Shown piece after piece: positions 5,401 to 7,283 of a stretch of 7,283 nt of DNA. A program made the translations under genes and the position numbers. Every line of letters begins with the position of its first letter. Within the stretch, counting starts at the first letter, position 1. Source of the DNA: a bacterium (GTDB lineage Bacteria > Desulfobacterota > UBA8473); the NCBI GenBank assembly GCA_009773075.1, contig WOUX01000126.1, positions 1,523-8,805 of the forward strand. Direction: 5' to 3'. Below the pieces are notes generated by a model. It was not told the origin of the DNA. It saw nothing but the letters and a program-made list of their open reading frames with translations, and searched no databases.

Positions 5401-5523
5401 TCATCCTACCCTCAGCGTCCTCATCCTGTTTATAGCCGCTGCCACTTCAAATATCCTGCGGAGGTCTTCTCTGGATCTCCTATGCTTCCGGTTCTTCTCC
5501 CGTTTAGTTGGTGATAAGGATTC
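5401..5523 (-). pseudogene. Possible displaced C-terminal tail of the MFS transporter
   Basis: One minus-strand frame ending at TGA 5401-5403 reads like a real, strongly basic protein tail: TKREKNRKHRRSREDLRR followed by IFEVAAAINRMRTLRVG. It has no ATG or convincing ribosome binding site and runs into the palindromic repeat at 5529-5583, which also supplies the present stop of the MFS gene in a different frame. I infer that the repeat may have inserted into the MFS gene and cut off this tail. It could also be a chance open frame. Nothing else coding is seen in the 245-base gap 5298-5542. Confidence 0.2.
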
Positions 5524-5528
5524 AAGGG

Positions 5529-5583
5529 GTAGGGGCAATCCTTCATGGTTGCCCTGTAGGGGCAGGGTTATCCCTGCCCCTAC
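5529..5583. repeat. Two-unit palindromic repeat (GTAGGGGC type)
   Basis: GTAGGGGCA occurs at 5529-5537 and 5556-5564 (27-base period), each starting a hairpin. The first pairs GGGCAA (5533-5538) with TTGCCC (5549-5554), extended by CC/GG after a one-base bulge. The second is a perfect 12-pair stem, GTAGGGGCAGGG (5556-5567) with its complement at 5572-5583 around a TTAT loop. Palindromes of this type are widespread intergenic repeats in environmental bacteria as I recall. Here the repeat overlaps the end of the MFS coding sequence. It has no T tract, so terminator function is uncertain, although a 12-pair GC-rich stem could slow transcription or protect the 3' end. Confidence 0.85.
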
Positions 5584-6724
5584 TTTTCACAAACCATACG
5601 AAAAGCCCTGTGGCTACAAATCCGGCGAACCCTCCAAAAAGGAAGATGTAATCTATTCCCAGAAAATCCATAAGTAGCCCCCCAAGCAGCGGACCACCGG
5701 CCAATCCCAAACTCATAGCCATGTCGAATAGTCCCATTACAGCCCCCATACCCATATTTCTTCCCTCTTCTACTGCTAAGGCAGTTGCTGCCGGTAGAGA
5801 GATGGCTCCGGCAATACCCATTGCCATGTTTAAAACCAACAGATGGGCGAAATCAGATGTGTAAGGTATCAGGGATATTGCCATGGAAGCCATAACACCC
5901 CCAATAACAACCAGCTTACTTCGGCTGACCCTGTCTGCCAACCTTCCGAAGGGTGCCTGCAGAAAGGAGGTCAGTAATATATTTGCGGAGATCAAAAGCC
6001 CTATCTCCGAACCGCTCAATCTAAGGTATTGGTGGGCAAAGACAGGGAGAAAGGTCGCAACCATTCCCCTTCCCACAGAATTGGTCAGTCTGAAGGCCGT
6101 TATCCCCTTTATTATGTTGTTGTCCAGCATCATCCTGTAAGATGCCCTGGGATTTCCCCACGCTTTCTTATACAAATGGAGCTCGGGTAGGAATAGCAAA
6201 ACCAATGCAAAGGCTATTAAGCTCAGTCCCCCCATAGCATAAAAGGCTGCATTCATGCCGAAATGATCCTTTAAAACCCCACCCATAAGAGGACCCACAC
6301 CAAACCCAGCGAAAAGAGAAACACTAAAGGCCCCTATAAATGTCCCTTCTTTCTTAACCGGCGATATTTCACCTATGTAAGCCATGGCTATGGGGATAAT
6401 CATTGCTGCAAATAAACCCTGCAAAAAACGAATGACGGCCAGCTCATAAGCCTTGTCCGCATAGGTATAGATCATTGAAACTAAGGTATATCCAAATAGT
6501 CCAATGCAAATGAATATCTTTCTGCCCTTTTTATCAGACAGTCTGCCAATGATTGGCATGAATATAGAGCGAGAAATGGAAAAGCCAGAAAAGATTATAC
6601 CCAACCAGATCCCAGTAGCCCCTAAGTTCTGGGCATAAAGGGGTAAAAGCGGGATAATAATCCCTATCCCCACCATAGCGGAAAAGACAGCCAAAAACAG
6701 CGTTATGAATACCCTTCTTACCAA
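5543..6724 (-). CDS. Major facilitator superfamily transporter, drug/H+ antiporter-like
   Basis: 393 residues with about 12 hydrophobic segments in two halves, typical of MFS exporters of the inner membrane. Motif A is present in the loop after helix 2 (GRLSDKKGRK, residues 60-69) with a second-half counterpart (GRLADRVSRSK). FAGFGVGPLMGG (about 138-149) matches motif C of helix 5, the signature of proton-coupled export rather than uptake. The substrate cannot be told from the sequence. The start is TTG 6722-6724, chosen because AGGGGG lies seven bases upstream (6732-6737), an in-frame TGA lies just before it, and no ATG occurs until residue 17. It starts 18 bases after the stop of the ATPase gene, so the two are probably co-transcribed. 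The last 13 or so residues (SRGRDNPAPTGQP) are encoded by the palindromic repeat and are unlikely to be native. Confidence 0.9.
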   Translation of the reverse strand: MVRRVFITLFLAVFSAMVGIGIIIPLLPLYAQNLGATGIWLGIIFSGFSISRSIFMPIIGRLSDKKGRKIFICIGLFGYTLVSMIYTYADKAYELAVIRFLQGLFAAMIIPIAMAYIGEISPVKKEGTFIGAFSVSLFAGFGVGPLMGGVLKDHFGMNAAFYAMGGLSLIAFALVLLFLPELHLYKKAWGNPRASYRMMLDNNIIKGITAFRLTNSVGRGMVATFLPVFAHQYLRLSGSEIGLLISANILLTSFLQAPFGRLADRVSRSKLVVIGGVMASMAISLIPYTSDFAHLLVLNMAMGIAGAISLPAATALAVEEGRNMGMGAVMGLFDMAMSLGLAGGPLLGGLLMDFLGIDYIFLFGGFAGFVATGLFVWFVKSRGRDNPAPTGQP

Positions 6725-6742
6725 TCAGATACCCCCTAGCCC

Positions 6743-7283
6743 TCAGTTTATCTCAAAAATTCTGCGGTTGTTGTCCCAATTAAAAAGCTTTACCGGGTAA
6801 CCCCTGGATTTCTTTAGTTCTCTCCCCCATTCCAGGTATTCCGGATGACAGCTAAAGAATATTATCTGTCTGCTCTCAGCTAACTCCTCCAGTATCCTTA
6901 AAGATTTTGCCTGGGAATGAGGATCGTAGTTAGCGAAGGAATCATCTATAATCAATGGGAGGATCACACCCCTGCCCAATAGTTCCAGAGAGGCGATTCT
7001 CAGACTGAGATAGAGCTGATCAATGGTTCCAAGACTGAGACCGGCTACTGGAATACTGTCATTAATCTTTGAGGAAAGGATTATCTTTGGCCAGGATTTG
7101 ATCAACTCGACCCTGTCAAACTCCTCCGGCACAATCTCTTTAAAGTATTGGTTGGCTGTCTTTTCCAACTCTGGCAGATACTCCTCCTGCAACTCTTTTA
7201 CCGCTTCTTCAAAGGTCGTTATAGCCTTTTCATAGGCTTTGTATATCAGATCAAGCTCATTCAATCTGTCTTCTATATAATTC
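6743..7283 (-). CDS. YhaN/RecF-like ABC ATPase, C-terminal part (5' end outside window)
   Basis: The frame is open to the right edge (a TTG at 7262-7264 has no sign of being a real start), so only about the last 180 residues are seen. They comprise a short helical stretch (the end of a coiled coil), then the C-terminal half of an SMC/Rad50/RecF-type ATPase head: the ABC signature LSLGTIDQLYLSLRIA (near 6990-7039), Walker B PLIIDDSFANYD (near 6920-6958) and the H-loop SCHPE. The GTxDQLYLxLR form of the signature is characteristic of YhaN, usually encoded beside the nuclease-like YhaO/SbcD and thought to act in DNA end processing or repair. The Walker A motif must lie upstream, outside the window. 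The stop is TGA 6743-6745. Confidence 0.85.
   Translation of the reverse strand, partial: NYIEDRLNELDLIYKAYEKAITTFEEAVKELQEEYLPELEKTANQYFKEIVPEEFDRVELIKSWPKIILSSKINDSIPVAGLSLGTIDQLYLSLRIASLELLGRGVILPLIIDDSFANYDPHSQAKSLRILEELAESRQIIFFSCHPEYLEWGRELKKSRGYPVKLFNWDNNRRIFEIN

Noticed and set aside
5430..5546. 38-residue minus-strand ORF overlapping the MFS stop (ATGA)
   Set aside because: It begins within the palindromic repeat, has only a weak AGGG upstream, and its translation has no protein-like pattern. A neighbouring frame looks more like real coding sequence.

Overview
The window reads as a stretch of a Gram-negative, moderately AT-rich bacterial genome. Both large lipoprotein precursors carry an N-terminal signal ending in a lipobox Cys, and start sites have good Shine-Dalgarno sequences. 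The style (C14 caspase-like lipoproteins, VapBC modules, a YhaN-type ATPase, GTAGGGGC palindromic repeats) suggests an environmental lineage such as Nitrospirota or Desulfobacterota. That placement is an impression only; no marker gene is present. Every convincing gene is on the minus strand, so transcription runs from the right edge to the left.

Layout in transcription order: the C-terminal part of a YhaN/RecF-like ABC ATPase (cut by the right edge); a 12-helix MFS transporter whose last residues are encoded by a palindromic repeat (5529-5583); a 245-base gap with a possible displaced coding tail and a near-consensus promoter; a VapB/VapC toxin-antitoxin pair; a caspase-family lipoprotein with a single EF-hand-like loop; a nucleotidyltransferase gene broken by a frameshift or deletion; an unrecognised 58-residue gene; a second caspase-family lipoprotein with four ankyrin repeats; a second promoter and a second VapB/VapC pair; and finally a degenerate ATGGGGAAAAT tandem repeat read in frame by a possible 59-residue ORF.

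The centre of interest is 949-4565: two paralogous lipoproteins with complete His/Cys caspase dyads and unrelated N-terminal modules, probably exposed outside the cytoplasm. They sit between two toxin-antitoxin modules, each with its own TTGACA promoter. The spacing (adjacent or nearly overlapping genes from 3093 down to 949, and 58 bases between the upstream toxin and the first caspase gene) would allow the upstream VapBC promoter to drive both caspases. This could be a functional island or simply an accumulation of mobile accessory genes; the sequence alone does not decide.
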